Assembly: GCA_036311285.1 (NCBI GenBank)
Contig: JAXJQF010000074.1
Coordinates: 1-39,291 of the forward strand
DNA length: 39,291 nucleotides
Origin: JAXJQF01 sp036311285
Lineage (GTDB): Bacteria; Pseudomonadota; Gammaproteobacteria; Enterobacterales; Succinivibrionaceae
Direction: 5' to 3'
Made by a program: the position numbers and the translations under genes. The notes beneath the pieces are model-generated. The model did not search any database. It worked only from the letters and a program-made list of their open reading frames with translations, and was not told the origin of the DNA. Below are positions 31,119 through 39,291 of this stretch, one piece after another; position 1 is the stretch's first letter, and each line of letters starts with the position of its first letter.

Positions 31119-32900
31119 TTATTTTGTTTCCTTCTTACTATTGTCAGCGTTTTTTTGTGCTTCACGTTGTGCTTTTAGCTCCATTGCCTTTTGTAAAGCA
31201 TATTTCTTCTTTAGCTCCTTCTCTTCTGGAGTTAATTCAGAATTTGGTTTAGCAAGGATTTCTTCTATATTTAATGTTGAAACGTTAGAAGTTGTTTCCT
31301 TTACTTTTTCTATTTCATTATTTTTTAAAGTATTAGTATTAACATTTTCTGCTTGAGCTTGAACTGTTGCTTCTTTATTCTTTGTCTCTTCAAGCTTCTT
31401 TGCATCGTTTTGTTCTTTTAGAAGCTTAGCTTTGCGTAAAGCTTCAGCTTTACGTAATGCTCTTTGTCTTTCTTCTTCTGCAATACGAGTCTTTTTAGTT
31501 TCAAATCTACTTTGAGTAACACGAAGTTTGTTTTCCTTTGCTTTCTCTGCTTTTATTTGAGCTTTTGCTTTTCTGAACTCTGCTACCAGCTGAATAGCAC
31601 TAGGGCAAACATAAGAACAGCTACCACATTCAATACAACTCTTTAGACCACTATTTAAAGCTTTTCCATGTTTTTCATTTAAGCAGTAACCATATAGTTC
31701 GTATGGAACTAAGCGAGAAGGACAAACCTTAGCACAGCGACCACATCTAATACAATTAACTGTAATTTTATTAGTTACCAGCTCCTTGTCAGATGGAGCA
31801 ATTACGCAACTTATAGTTTTTATGATAGGTACATCTGCCTGATGTAGGGTAAATCCCATCATCGGTCCACCAACAATGATTCTAGGAAACTTTTGTTTGG
31901 TGTAGCCATGTTTTAGGATTAACTCTTTAATACTTGTACCAATATAAGTCCAGCAGTTTTCATTTACATCTAAGGCTTGACCAGTTATCGTTACCAATCT
32001 CTTAACTAAAGGAATACCCTTGGTAACAGCTTCAGCAATTGAGTAGATTGTTGAAACGTTATGAACGACCACGCCGTAGTCTGTTGAACGAGCACTGTAC
32101 GGTATTTCAATATCAGTAATGAGTTTTATTAAGTTTCTAGCTGCACCTGATGGGTACTTAACAGGAAGTTCAGTAATTCTGGTGTTAGCTACATCGTTAT
32201 CAATAATAGCCTTGTTTAATGTAGTCATCGCTTCACGTTTGTTTGCTTCGATAGCGATAACAGTGTATTTTGGTTTTAAAATATATTGTAAAATCTTTAT
32301 ACCAATAGCTATTTGATCAGAACGCTCTTGCATTAAACGGTCATCACATGTAATGTAAGGTTCGCATTCTGCTCCATTTACGATTAGTAACTCACAGTGG
32401 TTTTTACTAACACTAGAACGAAGTTTTATTTCTGTTGGGAAACCAGCTCCCCCTAGACCTGCAACCCCCATGTCGTTAATATGCTTTAATAAAGTCTCAA
32501 CACTTTGTTCTTCAAAGTTTTCAAACTTTGGGTGTTCCATTTTTTCTTGTTTGTCTTCAGGATCGCTAATTAAAACAATACATGGCTCCTTTAATCCGCT
32601 AGGGTGAGCAATGTTTTGCATAGAAATCGATTCAATTGTTCCAGATACAGGTGCATGAATTGGTACTTGGTATTTTAATTTTGGACGTGTTAAAGGTTCA
32701 TATGCTTTAACGTGTTGTCCTTCTTTTACTAATACTTCTGCAGGGCTACCGCTGTGTTGTAGTAGCGGTAGAACAAGTCTACTTGGAATGTATTCTTTTG
32801 CACTTAAAGTTTTTGAAGAACTTTCCTTGTTTTCTTTTGGAAAGATTCCTCCTTTAAAACTGTTGATAATGCCATTTCTTATTTTTTGCCAACGTTTCAT
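31119..32900 (-). CDS. rnfC: Electron transport complex subunit RnfC/RsxC
   Basis: A 593-residue peripheral subunit that binds NADH and FMN and carries two [4Fe-4S] clusters. GLGGAGFPTEIKL (about 147-159) is the nucleotide-binding signature, and VNGAECEPYITCDDRLM follows. The cluster ligands are CIRCGRCAKVCP and CIECGSCSYVCP (about 375 and 413). After the second cluster, ~150 residues form a charged Lys/Ala/Glu coiled-coil extension, as in many gammaproteobacterial RnfC proteins, shorter here than the Ala-rich tail of E. coli RsxC. The N-terminal GGIFP and PLLQHSGSPAEVLVKEGQHV match the family. Confidence 0.95.
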   Translation of the reverse strand: MKRWQKIRNGIINSFKGGIFPKENKESSSKTLSAKEYIPSRLVLPLLQHSGSPAEVLVKEGQHVKAYEPLTRPKLKYQVPIHAPVSGTIESISMQNIAHPSGLKEPCIVLISDPEDKQEKMEHPKFENFEEQSVETLLKHINDMGVAGLGGAGFPTEIKLRSSVSKNHCELLIVNGAECEPYITCDDRLMQERSDQIAIGIKILQYILKPKYTVIAIEANKREAMTTLNKAIIDNDVANTRITELPVKYPSGAARNLIKLITDIEIPYSARSTDYGVVVHNVSTIYSIAEAVTKGIPLVKRLVTITGQALDVNENCWTYIGTSIKELILKHGYTKQKFPRIIVGGPMMGFTLHQADVPIIKTISCVIAPSDKELVTNKITVNCIRCGRCAKVCPSRLVPYELYGYCLNEKHGKALNSGLKSCIECGSCSYVCPSAIQLVAEFRKAKAQIKAEKAKENKLRVTQSRFETKKTRIAEEERQRALRKAEALRKAKLLKEQNDAKKLEETKNKEATVQAQAENVNTNTLKNNEIEKVKETTSNVSTLNIEEILAKPNSELTPEEKELKKKYALQKAMELKAQREAQKNADNSKKETK

Positions 32901-32905
32901 CTAAA

Positions 32906-33439
32906 TTACTCCTTTGGCAACTTCCAATCCCAAGTTTGAGTTGTTTGTGGGATTGGTTGCATTATAATACAGTTCTTAGGGCAAGCATCAATACACTTGC
33001 CACATGCAGTACAGTAATCAGGTATTACTGTATGTTTTTCTTTTAACTTTCCTTCAATTGCATCGTAAGGACATACCTTGGCACACTTTGTACAACCAAT
33101 ACAATCGTAAGGGATTATGCTTGCTACTAATTCTTCCTTTGATGGACCATCTTCAGGGATTGGCATATGTAGTAATTCAGCAAGTTTTTTTACAGTTTGA
33201 TCTCCCCCTGGAGGACATAGGTTAATCGGAGATTCTCCACTTAGGATAGCTAGAGCATATTCAGAGCAACCAATGTAACCACATTGACCACATTGAACTT
33301 GTGGTAAACACTTTTCAACCATGTGTTGCATCGGATCTTTGGGTTCAACTTTTAGCTTTTTAGCCGCAAAACTTAATAAGAAACCGATAATAAAAACAAT
33401 AAATGTAAAACTTAAAATGATAAAAAACGTACTCAACAT
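32906..33439 (-). CDS. rnfB: Electron transport complex subunit RnfB/RsxB
   Basis: A 177-residue ferredoxin-like subunit, membrane-anchored by an N-terminal helix (about 4-26). The Fe-S domain has CGQCGYIGCSEYA (ligand set of the N-terminal 4Fe-4S domain with CPPGG), followed by two ferredoxin motifs, CIGCTKCAKVCP and CTACGKCIDACP. The gene sits between rnfA (17-nt gap) and rnfC (5-nt gap). Size is slightly below the E. coli protein (192). Confidence 0.95.
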   Translation of the reverse strand: MLSTFFIILSFTFIVFIIGFLLSFAAKKLKVEPKDPMQHMVEKCLPQVQCGQCGYIGCSEYALAILSGESPINLCPPGGDQTVKKLAELLHMPIPEDGPSKEELVASIIPYDCIGCTKCAKVCPYDAIEGKLKEKHTVIPDYCTACGKCIDACPKNCIIMQPIPQTTQTWDWKLPKE

Positions 33440-33456
33440 AGCTTACAATCTGCTTC

Positions 33457-34029
33457 CTATAATAAATTTGTAAATCCCATAAATGCCATAGATAAAAGGC
33501 CTGCTGTGATTAGAGCAATGGCACTTCCTTTTAAAGTAGATGGAATTTCAGCACTTGCTATTTGCATTCGAATAGCGGCAAAAATAGTTAAAACTAGTAA
33601 GAAACCTAACCCCGCACCAAGACTGAATATAATAACTTCTAGGAAGTTATGCTCTAGGTTAATGTTTAATAGGGCTAAACCAAGAACTATACAGTTGGTT
33701 GTAATTAAAGGTAGGAATATACCTAAAAGCTTAAATAAATCTTCAGAGATGTACTTAATCATGATTTCTGTAAATTGAACAACAGCAGCGATTAGTACAA
33801 TATAGGTTAAAACTCTTAATTCAGTTATGTCGTAGGGAACGAGTAGAAATGTATCGACAATGTAGCAAATCACCGCAGTTAGAACTAGTACAAAGGTTGT
33901 TGCTAACCCCATGCCAACAGCTGAGCTTAGGTGTTTAGAAACACCTACAAAAGGACAAATACCTAGGAAACGAACTAGAACAAAGTTATTAACGATAGCG
34001 GCGCTTAGAAACAAAAGTAAGTAAGACAT
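33457..34029 (-). CDS. rnfA: Electron transport complex subunit RnfA/RsxA
   Basis: A 190-residue integral membrane subunit with six hydrophobic helices. NNFVLVRFLGICPFVGVSKH is nearly diagnostic of the family, with the Cys that ligates the membrane [2Fe-2S] cluster shared with RnfE. LITTNCIVLGLALLN is its second Cys motif. It is the first gene of the rnfABCDGE operon, with an extended -10 promoter upstream. Confidence 0.96.
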   Translation of the reverse strand: MSYLLLFLSAAIVNNFVLVRFLGICPFVGVSKHLSSAVGMGLATTFVLVLTAVICYIVDTFLLVPYDITELRVLTYIVLIAAVVQFTEIMIKYISEDLFKLLGIFLPLITTNCIVLGLALLNINLEHNFLEVIIFSLGAGLGFLLVLTIFAAIRMQIASAEIPSTLKGSAIALITAGLLSMAFMGFTNLL

Positions 34030-34120
34030 AATATTCTCTTAGTATGCTAAAAAAGTGGGTTTTTATTATTATCTTTTTAATAAAAAACAAATTATTACTT
34101 CTGTCACGAAATTTGAAGAA

Positions 34121-34129
34121 ATTATAGCA
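34121..34129 (-). promoter_or_regulatory. Extended -10 promoter of the rnf operon
   Basis: On the minus strand TGCTATAAT reads as an extended -10 (TGnTATAAT) about 90 nt upstream of rnfA. The -35 region is AT-rich without a good hexamer, which fits an extended -10 promoter. The long 5' UTR is noted but unexplained. Confidence 0.55.
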
Positions 34130-34210
34130 TATTGACATGTTATAAAATAGCAAAAATTTGAAATTTATTAAAAAATAAATTATTTTTCTTCTTAAATTTT
34201 AAAAATAACG

Positions 34211-34251
34211 ATTTGTAACAATTTGTCATAATTTAGCAACACTCGTATATT
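34211..34251 (+). promoter_or_regulatory. macA promoter overlapped by candidate OmpR-type repeats
   Basis: The -35 TTGTCA (34223-34228), a 17-nt spacer and the -10 TATATT (34246-34251) form a good sigma-70 promoter. Three 10-bp direct units, ATTTGTAACA, ATTTGTCATA and the weaker ATTTAGCAAC (34211-34240), lie across the -35. The first two match the repeats upstream of the lipoprotein gene at 1776-1805. A protein bound here would contact or block RNA polymerase, so activation or repression are both possible. Confidence 0.6.
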
Positions 34252-34296
34252 AAAATGTTAATTATAGAGAAGTTTGTTATTCATTAGGTTAGTTGT

Positions 34297-35487
34297 ATGA
34301 AGAAATATATTATTATTTTACTTATAGCGATTAGTGTAGTTAGTGTAATAGCTTTTAAATTTATTAAAAAGGAAGAACCAAAGTATTTAACGATTACTCC
34401 AACAAGAACAGATGTTGTTTCTAAGGTTGTTGCAACTGGGAAATTAGTCGGTAGAAGTGAGGTTAATGTAGGTGCTCAAGTTAATGGTCAGCTTCAAAAA
34501 CTTTATGTTGAGCTTGGAGATAAAGTAAAGAAGGATGATTTAATTGCAGAAATTGATCCAAGAACTCAAAATAACGCTTTATTAACTGCAAAGGCTAATT
34601 TAAAGGTTGAAAAGGCAAGTAAGGCACAAAAGGTAGCTTTACTTAAGCAACAGCAATCTGAATATGATAGACAACTAAAAATGAGAACAAAGAATGCTAC
34701 ATCTGAGGCTAATTTAGAAGTAGCACTTGCAAATTTAGAGCAAACAAAAGCAGCGATTACACTATGTGATGCAAATATTGAAAAGGCTCAATTAAGTGTA
34801 GATAACGCAATTACAAATTTAGGCTATACAACAATCAGAGCTCCAAGAGATGGTGTAGTTATAGGAATTGTAACTGAAGAAGGTCAAACAGTTGTGTCTA
34901 ACCAAAGTGCTCCTACAATAGTGAAACTTGCTGATTTAGAGACTATGACTGTTGAGGCTGAAATATCTGAAGCGGATGTAGTTAAGATTAAACCAGGAAT
35001 GAATGCATACTTTACTATTTTAGGTATGCCAGATAAGAAGTTTCATTCATCTTTAAGACAAATTGAACCAGGTACTGCAGCAGAAAGCTCAAGTACTTCT
35101 AATTCTTCAAGTGCAAGTGGTTCATCAACAGCTATTTATTACAATGCATTATTAGATGTTCCTAATAAGGAAGGTATTTTAAGAGTGTCAATGACTGCAG
35201 AAGTTACAATCGTGTTAGGTGAAAGTAAGAATGCCTTAACATTACCAATTGCGGTACTTGATAGAAAGGTTGGTGATGATCAATATAAGATTCGTGTATT
35301 AGATAAAGACAACAACTTGCAAGAAAAGCTAATTAAGGTTGGTATGAAAGATAACATTCATTACGAAATCTTAGAAGGCTTAGAAGACGATGACAGAGTT
35401 GTTATTGGTAATGATATTGAAAGCGCTGAAGCAAAATCAATGTTAGATGCTGAAAGTAGAAGAAAGAATAGACCTCCTAGATTCTAA
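34297..35487 (+). CDS. macA: MacA-type periplasmic adaptor of a tripartite efflux pump
   Basis: A 396-residue membrane fusion protein with an N-terminal membrane anchor (about 4-22). The barrel-sandwich domain opens with VGAQVNGQLQKLYVELGDKVKK, followed by an alpha-helical hairpin (about 95-165, Lys/Gln/Glu-rich coiled coil) that meets the outer-membrane channel. NLGYTTIRAPRDGVVIG returns to the lipoyl half, and a beta-barrel domain contains a Ser-rich insert (SSSTSNSSSASGSS). The order macA-macB-OMF and the family match indicate export of macrolides, peptides, glycolipids or heme-like compounds; the natural substrate is unknown. There is no strong Shine-Dalgarno at the start. Confidence 0.93.
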   Translation: MKKYIIILLIAISVVSVIAFKFIKKEEPKYLTITPTRTDVVSKVVATGKLVGRSEVNVGAQVNGQLQKLYVELGDKVKKDDLIAEIDPRTQNNALLTAKANLKVEKASKAQKVALLKQQQSEYDRQLKMRTKNATSEANLEVALANLEQTKAAITLCDANIEKAQLSVDNAITNLGYTTIRAPRDGVVIGIVTEEGQTVVSNQSAPTIVKLADLETMTVEAEISEADVVKIKPGMNAYFTILGMPDKKFHSSLRQIEPGTAAESSSTSNSSSASGSSTAIYYNALLDVPNKEGILRVSMTAEVTIVLGESKNALTLPIAVLDRKVGDDQYKIRVLDKDNNLQEKLIKVGMKDNIHYEILEGLEDDDRVVIGNDIESAEAKSMLDAESRRKNRPPRF

Positions 35488-35537
35488 AAGCGAAATATCA
35501 TTTAATTTAAAATAACACAGAAAAGAGTGTAAGCAAT

Positions 35538-37517
35538 ATGGACGCAACAAGAGATAATGAAGTATTACTTGAAGTTTCTAATGTAACACGAAGCTTTAGT
35601 CTAGGTGCAGAAAAAGTTGAGATTCTTCATGGCATTAACTTAAAGATTTATGCTGGTGAAATGGTTGCAATCATTGGTCAGTCTGGTTCAGGTAAATCTA
35701 CTTTAATGAACATTTTAGGCTGTCTTGATAAGCCAACAAGTGGAGAATATATTGTTCAAGGTAATAAAACTTCTAAGCTAAATCCAGATGAATTGGCAAG
35801 ATTACGAAGAGATTACTTCGGTTTTATCTTTCAACGTTATCATCTATTGGGACATTTAGATGCTGTCGGTAATGTTGAAATACCAGCAATTTATGCAGGA
35901 ATAAAAAATGATAAACGTAAGGCTAGAGCAAAATTATTACTCGAACGCTTAGGTTTACTTGATAGAATTGACCATAAACCAAGTGAGTTATCAGGTGGTC
36001 AGCAGCAAAGAGTTAGTATCGCAAGAGCTTTGATGAATGGTGGTCAAGTAATCTTGGCTGACGAACCGACAGGGGCGTTAGATTCTAACAGCGGTAAAGA
36101 CGTTATTGGGATCTTAAAGGAACTTAACTCATTAGGTCATACGGTTATAATCGTTACTCATGACCCTAATGTTGCAGCTCACGCAGGTCGCATTATCGAA
36201 ATTAGAGATGGACAAATAATTAGCGATAAGCAAAATGAAAGTGGTCAAAATTCTAGAAAAGAATTAGATGATAAGGATATAGTTAAGCTTGACCCTAATT
36301 TTTTACTGCAAGTAAGAGCATATGTAGATCGATTCTACGAAGCCTTTAAGATGGCTTTCGTTGCTATGGTTTCACATAAACTTAGAACAGTTCTAACCAT
36401 GTTAGGTATTATTATCGGTATCATGGCTGTTGTAAGCGTAGTTGCTTTAGGACAAGGGGCAAGCCAAAAGGTTGTTGATGATATCAGCGCTATTGGAACT
36501 AATACTATATCAATATATCCTGGTAAGACCTTTGGTGATTTGCGATCAGGAAGGATTCAAACGCTTACAGTTCAGGATATGGAGATTTTAGAAAAGCAAG
36601 TGTTTACTGATGGTATAACTCCTGATAGACAAAGCTCCTTACTCACTATATATAAAGATGTTTCAGCAAACTCGAAGGTACATGGGGTAAGTGAACAGTT
36701 CTTTAGAGTAAAGGGCATGAAGGTTGAGACAGGGCGTTTGTTCTCGTCAGCAGAAACAAGGAATATTGCAACAGTTGCAGTAATAGACCAAAATACTAAG
36801 AATGAGTTTTTTAAATATGAAGATCCTATTGGTAAGTACATTATACTTGGTAATGTTCCTTGTCAGGTAATAGGAGTGTTAGAAGAATCTACTAATGCTT
36901 TCGATTCTCAAGACTCAATGCAAGTATATGTCCCATATACTGTAATGATGTCAAGAATTGTAAAGGAAAGATATCTAGGTTCCATTACTTTACGTGTAAA
37001 AGACGGGTTCTCAAACGCAATAGCTCAACAAGCTATTGAGAAGATTCTTGAAGGAAGTCATGGCGTAAAGGATTTCTTTACTAATAGTTCAGACACAATT
37101 TTAAAGACAATTACGAAAACAACAGATACCTTAACTTACTTAATAAGTGCTATAGCTGTAATTTCTTTAATTGTTGGAGGTATCGGGGTTATGAATATAA
37201 TGCTAGTATCTGTAACTGAAAGAACTAAAGAAATTGGTATAAGAATGGCAGTTGGAGCTCGCCAAAGCGATATACTACAGCAGTTCTTAATTGAATCAGT
37301 TCTAGTTTGTTTAATAGGCGGTGGTTTAGGGGTTCTGTGCTCTTACGGTGTAAGCTATATCTTTAGTCTTTTTGTACAAGCGATTTCTATGCAATTTTCC
37401 GTTGGTTCTATTGTTGCGGCAGTTGTATGTTCCTCAATGATAGGTGTAATTTTTGGATATATTCCTGCAAGAAACGCAGCTTTATTAAATCCTATTGAAG
37501 CCTTAGCAAGAGAATAA
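35538..37517 (+). CDS. macB: MacB-type ABC transporter, fused ATPase/permease
   Basis: A 659-residue protein with the cytoplasmic ATPase first: Walker A GQSGSGKST (about 50-58), the Q-loop, signature LSGGQQQRVSIARAL and Walker B VILADEPTGALD with the switch His in VTHD. The permease half has one transmembrane helix near 280-305, a large periplasmic domain (about 310-530), and three C-terminal helices with GGIGVMNIMLVSVTERTKEIGIRMAVGAR, the typical MacB coupling region. Dimeric MacB works by mechanotransmission with MacA and a TolC-type channel. Size matches E. coli MacB (648). It lies 50 nt after macA and 11 nt before the OMF gene. Confidence 0.96.
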   Translation: MDATRDNEVLLEVSNVTRSFSLGAEKVEILHGINLKIYAGEMVAIIGQSGSGKSTLMNILGCLDKPTSGEYIVQGNKTSKLNPDELARLRRDYFGFIFQRYHLLGHLDAVGNVEIPAIYAGIKNDKRKARAKLLLERLGLLDRIDHKPSELSGGQQQRVSIARALMNGGQVILADEPTGALDSNSGKDVIGILKELNSLGHTVIIVTHDPNVAAHAGRIIEIRDGQIISDKQNESGQNSRKELDDKDIVKLDPNFLLQVRAYVDRFYEAFKMAFVAMVSHKLRTVLTMLGIIIGIMAVVSVVALGQGASQKVVDDISAIGTNTISIYPGKTFGDLRSGRIQTLTVQDMEILEKQVFTDGITPDRQSSLLTIYKDVSANSKVHGVSEQFFRVKGMKVETGRLFSSAETRNIATVAVIDQNTKNEFFKYEDPIGKYIILGNVPCQVIGVLEESTNAFDSQDSMQVYVPYTVMMSRIVKERYLGSITLRVKDGFSNAIAQQAIEKILEGSHGVKDFFTNSSDTILKTITKTTDTLTYLISAIAVISLIVGGIGVMNIMLVSVTERTKEIGIRMAVGARQSDILQQFLIESVLVCLIGGGLGVLCSYGVSYIFSLFVQAISMQFSVGSIVAAVVCSSMIGVIFGYIPARNAALLNPIEALARE

Positions 37518-37528
37518 GGAGTGGAATA

Positions 37529-38932
37529 ATGAATACTTTAATTAAGTTAAATAAAAATAATAATACAAAAGCGTTACCTTTAGCAGTTGCAATTACATTG
37601 TCTTTATTTTTAGGCGGATGTTCTTTAATGCATGAAGAATACGTTCAGCCAAAATTAGATAATTACGCTTTTGAAAACATTAACCATGATGCAATAGTAA
37701 CTGAAAACTTAGTTGCTTCCTTAGAAGAATACTTTCAAGATGAATATTTGTCGAACATTGTAAAACAAGCATTAGAAAATAATAATGATTATTTTCAAGC
37801 TGTAATAAAGTCTAAAAAGGCCTTGATTGAATCAGATATTGCAACTACTAACTTAATTCCTGAATTTTCAGCAAACATTGGCAATGGTGTAAGTAGAAGA
37901 ATAGATGTTTCAGAACACTCTAAAAAGAACAGTTCAAGTAAGTTAAGTTTAAGCTATGAAGTAGATATTTTGGGTAAGCTTAGTGCTGAAAGAAATGTAG
38001 CGAACCTTGCTGCACATGCTTCGGTTTTTGATGTAAAGGCAGCTAAGCTTACTCTTATCTCTAATGTTGCTAGTATTTATTGGCAAATAGTATATTTAAA
38101 GGATGCAGTAAGATTATCGGAAGCAAACTTTAAAGATAGTAAAGAAACTTTAGAGATAATGGAAAATCGTTATACTAACGGTGATATCTCTGAGCTTGAG
38201 TTTGTTCAAGCTAAACGAGATTTTTTAAATACTGAAACTTCTTTAGCTGAATATAAAACTAAACTTGATAACTCAATATCAGCAATGAACGTTTTATTGA
38301 ATAAAACTCCAGATAGTGAGGTTGTTACTATTGAGTCTTTAAGAAATGTTTATGTTCCGACCCTAAGAACAGGAATGTCTGCTGACTTAGTAAAGAATCG
38401 TCCAGATTTAGCGAGTGCAGAACTAAACTTGCGTTCAGTTCTTGCTAGAAAAGATGTTGCTAAATTATCTATTTATCCAACATTTTCTTTAAATGCTTCT
38501 ATAAGTGGTGGAAGTTCGAAGGATTTGTATGACTTTTTAAATGACCCTGTAGGTAGTTTGGCCTCAATGATTGCATTTCCGTTTTTAAACTATTACCAAA
38601 GAAGTTTAGATATTGATTTAGCTAAGCTTTCATATGAAAGTGAAGAAATGAAGTTTGTAACAGCTTACTACAAAGCTGTAGCAGAGGTTCATGATTCCTT
38701 AAATAATATTCAGCTTTATAATGAATTGTTATTAAAGAATGAAGAAAAGTTCCTGCTAAGCAAGAAGACAGAAGAAATCTACCTAAATCAATATGAAAAT
38801 GGTAAGGTTGCGTTAAAAGATTATCTTGAAGCTAAAGCAACAAGAAGAAGTCAGGCTTTAAATCTTGCTTCTCAAAAGAGTGAACTTTTAAATCATGTTA
38901 TGACTCTTGGTAAAGCTTTAGGTGGATTTTAA
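37529..38932 (+). CDS. TolC/OprM-type outer-membrane efflux lipoprotein (NodT family)
   Basis: A 467-residue outer-membrane factor. The lipoprotein signal ends at L-G-G-C (C31). Two repeated outer-membrane-efflux domains follow (about 70-270 and 275-460), each with long alpha-helical hairpins; VKNRPDLASAELNLRSVLARKDVAKLSIYPTFSL is the diagnostic NodT/OprM region. It completes the tripartite pump with macA and macB, to which it is linked by an 11-nt gap. GGAG is the Shine-Dalgarno. A dedicated channel means this pump need not use a housekeeping TolC. A long hairpin terminator follows. Confidence 0.92.
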   Translation: MNTLIKLNKNNNTKALPLAVAITLSLFLGGCSLMHEEYVQPKLDNYAFENINHDAIVTENLVASLEEYFQDEYLSNIVKQALENNNDYFQAVIKSKKALIESDIATTNLIPEFSANIGNGVSRRIDVSEHSKKNSSSKLSLSYEVDILGKLSAERNVANLAAHASVFDVKAAKLTLISNVASIYWQIVYLKDAVRLSEANFKDSKETLEIMENRYTNGDISELEFVQAKRDFLNTETSLAEYKTKLDNSISAMNVLLNKTPDSEVVTIESLRNVYVPTLRTGMSADLVKNRPDLASAELNLRSVLARKDVAKLSIYPTFSLNASISGGSSKDLYDFLNDPVGSLASMIAFPFLNYYQRSLDIDLAKLSYESEEMKFVTAYYKAVAEVHDSLNNIQLYNELLLKNEEKFLLSKKTEEIYLNQYENGKVALKDYLEAKATRRSQALNLASQKSELLNHVMTLGKALGGF

Positions 38933-38974
38933 TATAATATAACCTAATCAAGAATTTTGTATCTTAAGAAGTTA

Positions 38975-39013
38975 AAAAGCTGTAAAAACAGGAAATATGT
39001 TTTTACAGCTTTT
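38975..39013. terminator. Long bidirectional terminator hairpin
   Basis: A perfect 16-bp stem (38975-38990 with 38998-39013) with a 7-nt loop. Its A4/T4 ends serve both the efflux operon and the convergent gene at 39129. Confidence 0.85.
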
Positions 39014-39128
39014 AATTAATAATATTTATATTATTTTTGTTTAGTTTTTTACTATGGTAATTAGCTTATTTGTTTGAAAAATCAAATACCATATTTTAAA
39101 AAAAGATTTTTAGTAAGAAATACTTTAA

Positions 39129-39290
39129 TTAATTATTCATTTCTTCTGTTACTACAGAAGTGCTCTCTGTTGTCTCTGTGTTTGTTTCAGAAGAATGATT
39201 TGTATGATATCTATCTTTATTTTGACTAGCAAGTTCTGCTCTTTCTTGCATATCAAGAGCAAGTGGCCAATGTTTTAATTCTTGTAGTCT
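39129..39290 (-). CDS. C-terminal end of an unidentified minus-strand gene
   Basis: An open minus-strand frame runs from the window edge to TAA (39129-39131), giving 53 residues: an RLQELKHWPLALDMQERAEL helix, then a Ser/Thr/Glu-rich disordered tail (SSETNTETTESTSVVTEE). The gene begins beyond the window and no family can be assigned from this tail. It is convergent with the efflux operon across ~196 nt with a shared hairpin. Confidence 0.65.
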   Translation of the reverse strand, partial: RLQELKHWPLALDMQERAELASQNKDRYHTNHSSETNTETTESTSVVTEEMNN

Positions 39291-39291
39291 A

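Overview
The window is an AT-rich (by eye about 30-33% GC) gammaproteobacterial chromosome segment. The evidence for that is rnfA-B-C-D-G-E in order, a hinT-lpoB pair, MepA, LpoB, YbaK, HRDC-type RNase D, a MacAB pump and MSHA-type pilins. The lineage looks low-GC and host- or anaerobe-associated. Succinivibrionaceae or a related family is only a guess. No rRNA, tRNA, CRISPR array or complete insertion sequence was seen.

Layout. 1-4650: the repeat-rich C-terminus of an unidentified protein, a stand-alone nagA, a lipoprotein and a secreted protein that are both Pro/His-rich (one with three PCWNCPPPP repeats) on either side of a TatD-type hydrolase, and an unusual regulator made of two fused DtxR/MntR-type units. 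4772-9767: minus-strand ybaK and mepA, a DUF1189-like membrane protein carrying a near-perfect 4 x 51-bp repeat, and a SulP/DauA transporter behind a structured leader. 9931-14724: an accessory block of secreted proteins. Two adjacent genes share a Cys-pair module (three copies in all), one gene resembles the C-terminal domain of DotH/IcmK, and one is a small lytic transglycosylase; an unrecognised gene lies on the opposite strand. 14879-18145: a GT9 (heptosyltransferase-type) enzyme and a FadD-type acyl-CoA ligase. 18157-19598: an island of different composition with a MNT/HEPN nucleotidyltransferase toxin-antitoxin pair and a small ORF, bounded by inverted IS-like ends. 20040-21370: two paralogous MSHA-type pilins, each with its own signals. 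21636-26052: a DUF3089 lipoprotein hydrolase, RNase D and a chemotaxis receptor. 26664-34029 (minus): hinT-lpoB, a KdtX/WaaE-like glycosyltransferase, and the full Rnf operon. 34297-38932: macA-macB-OMF lipoprotein operon. 39129-end: the C-terminus of an unidentified minus-strand gene.

How it fits together. Much of the window concerns the cell envelope: peptidoglycan cutting and synthesis control (MepA, LpoB, lytic transglycosylase), LPS glycosyltransferases, a tripartite efflux pump, pilins, and several secreted small proteins. The promoters of the His/Pro-rich lipoprotein gene and of macA both carry tandem 10-bp TTTGTAACA-type repeats, which on the other strand read GTTACAnnnnGTTACA, the OmpR-type recognition pattern. 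This suggests, but does not prove, shared envelope-stress or osmotic control. The most novel-looking items are the fused DtxR-like regulator, the Cys-pair/DotH-like/transglycosylase block, and the leader ORF plus long hairpin ahead of the transporter gene that lacks a visible Shine-Dalgarno sequence.
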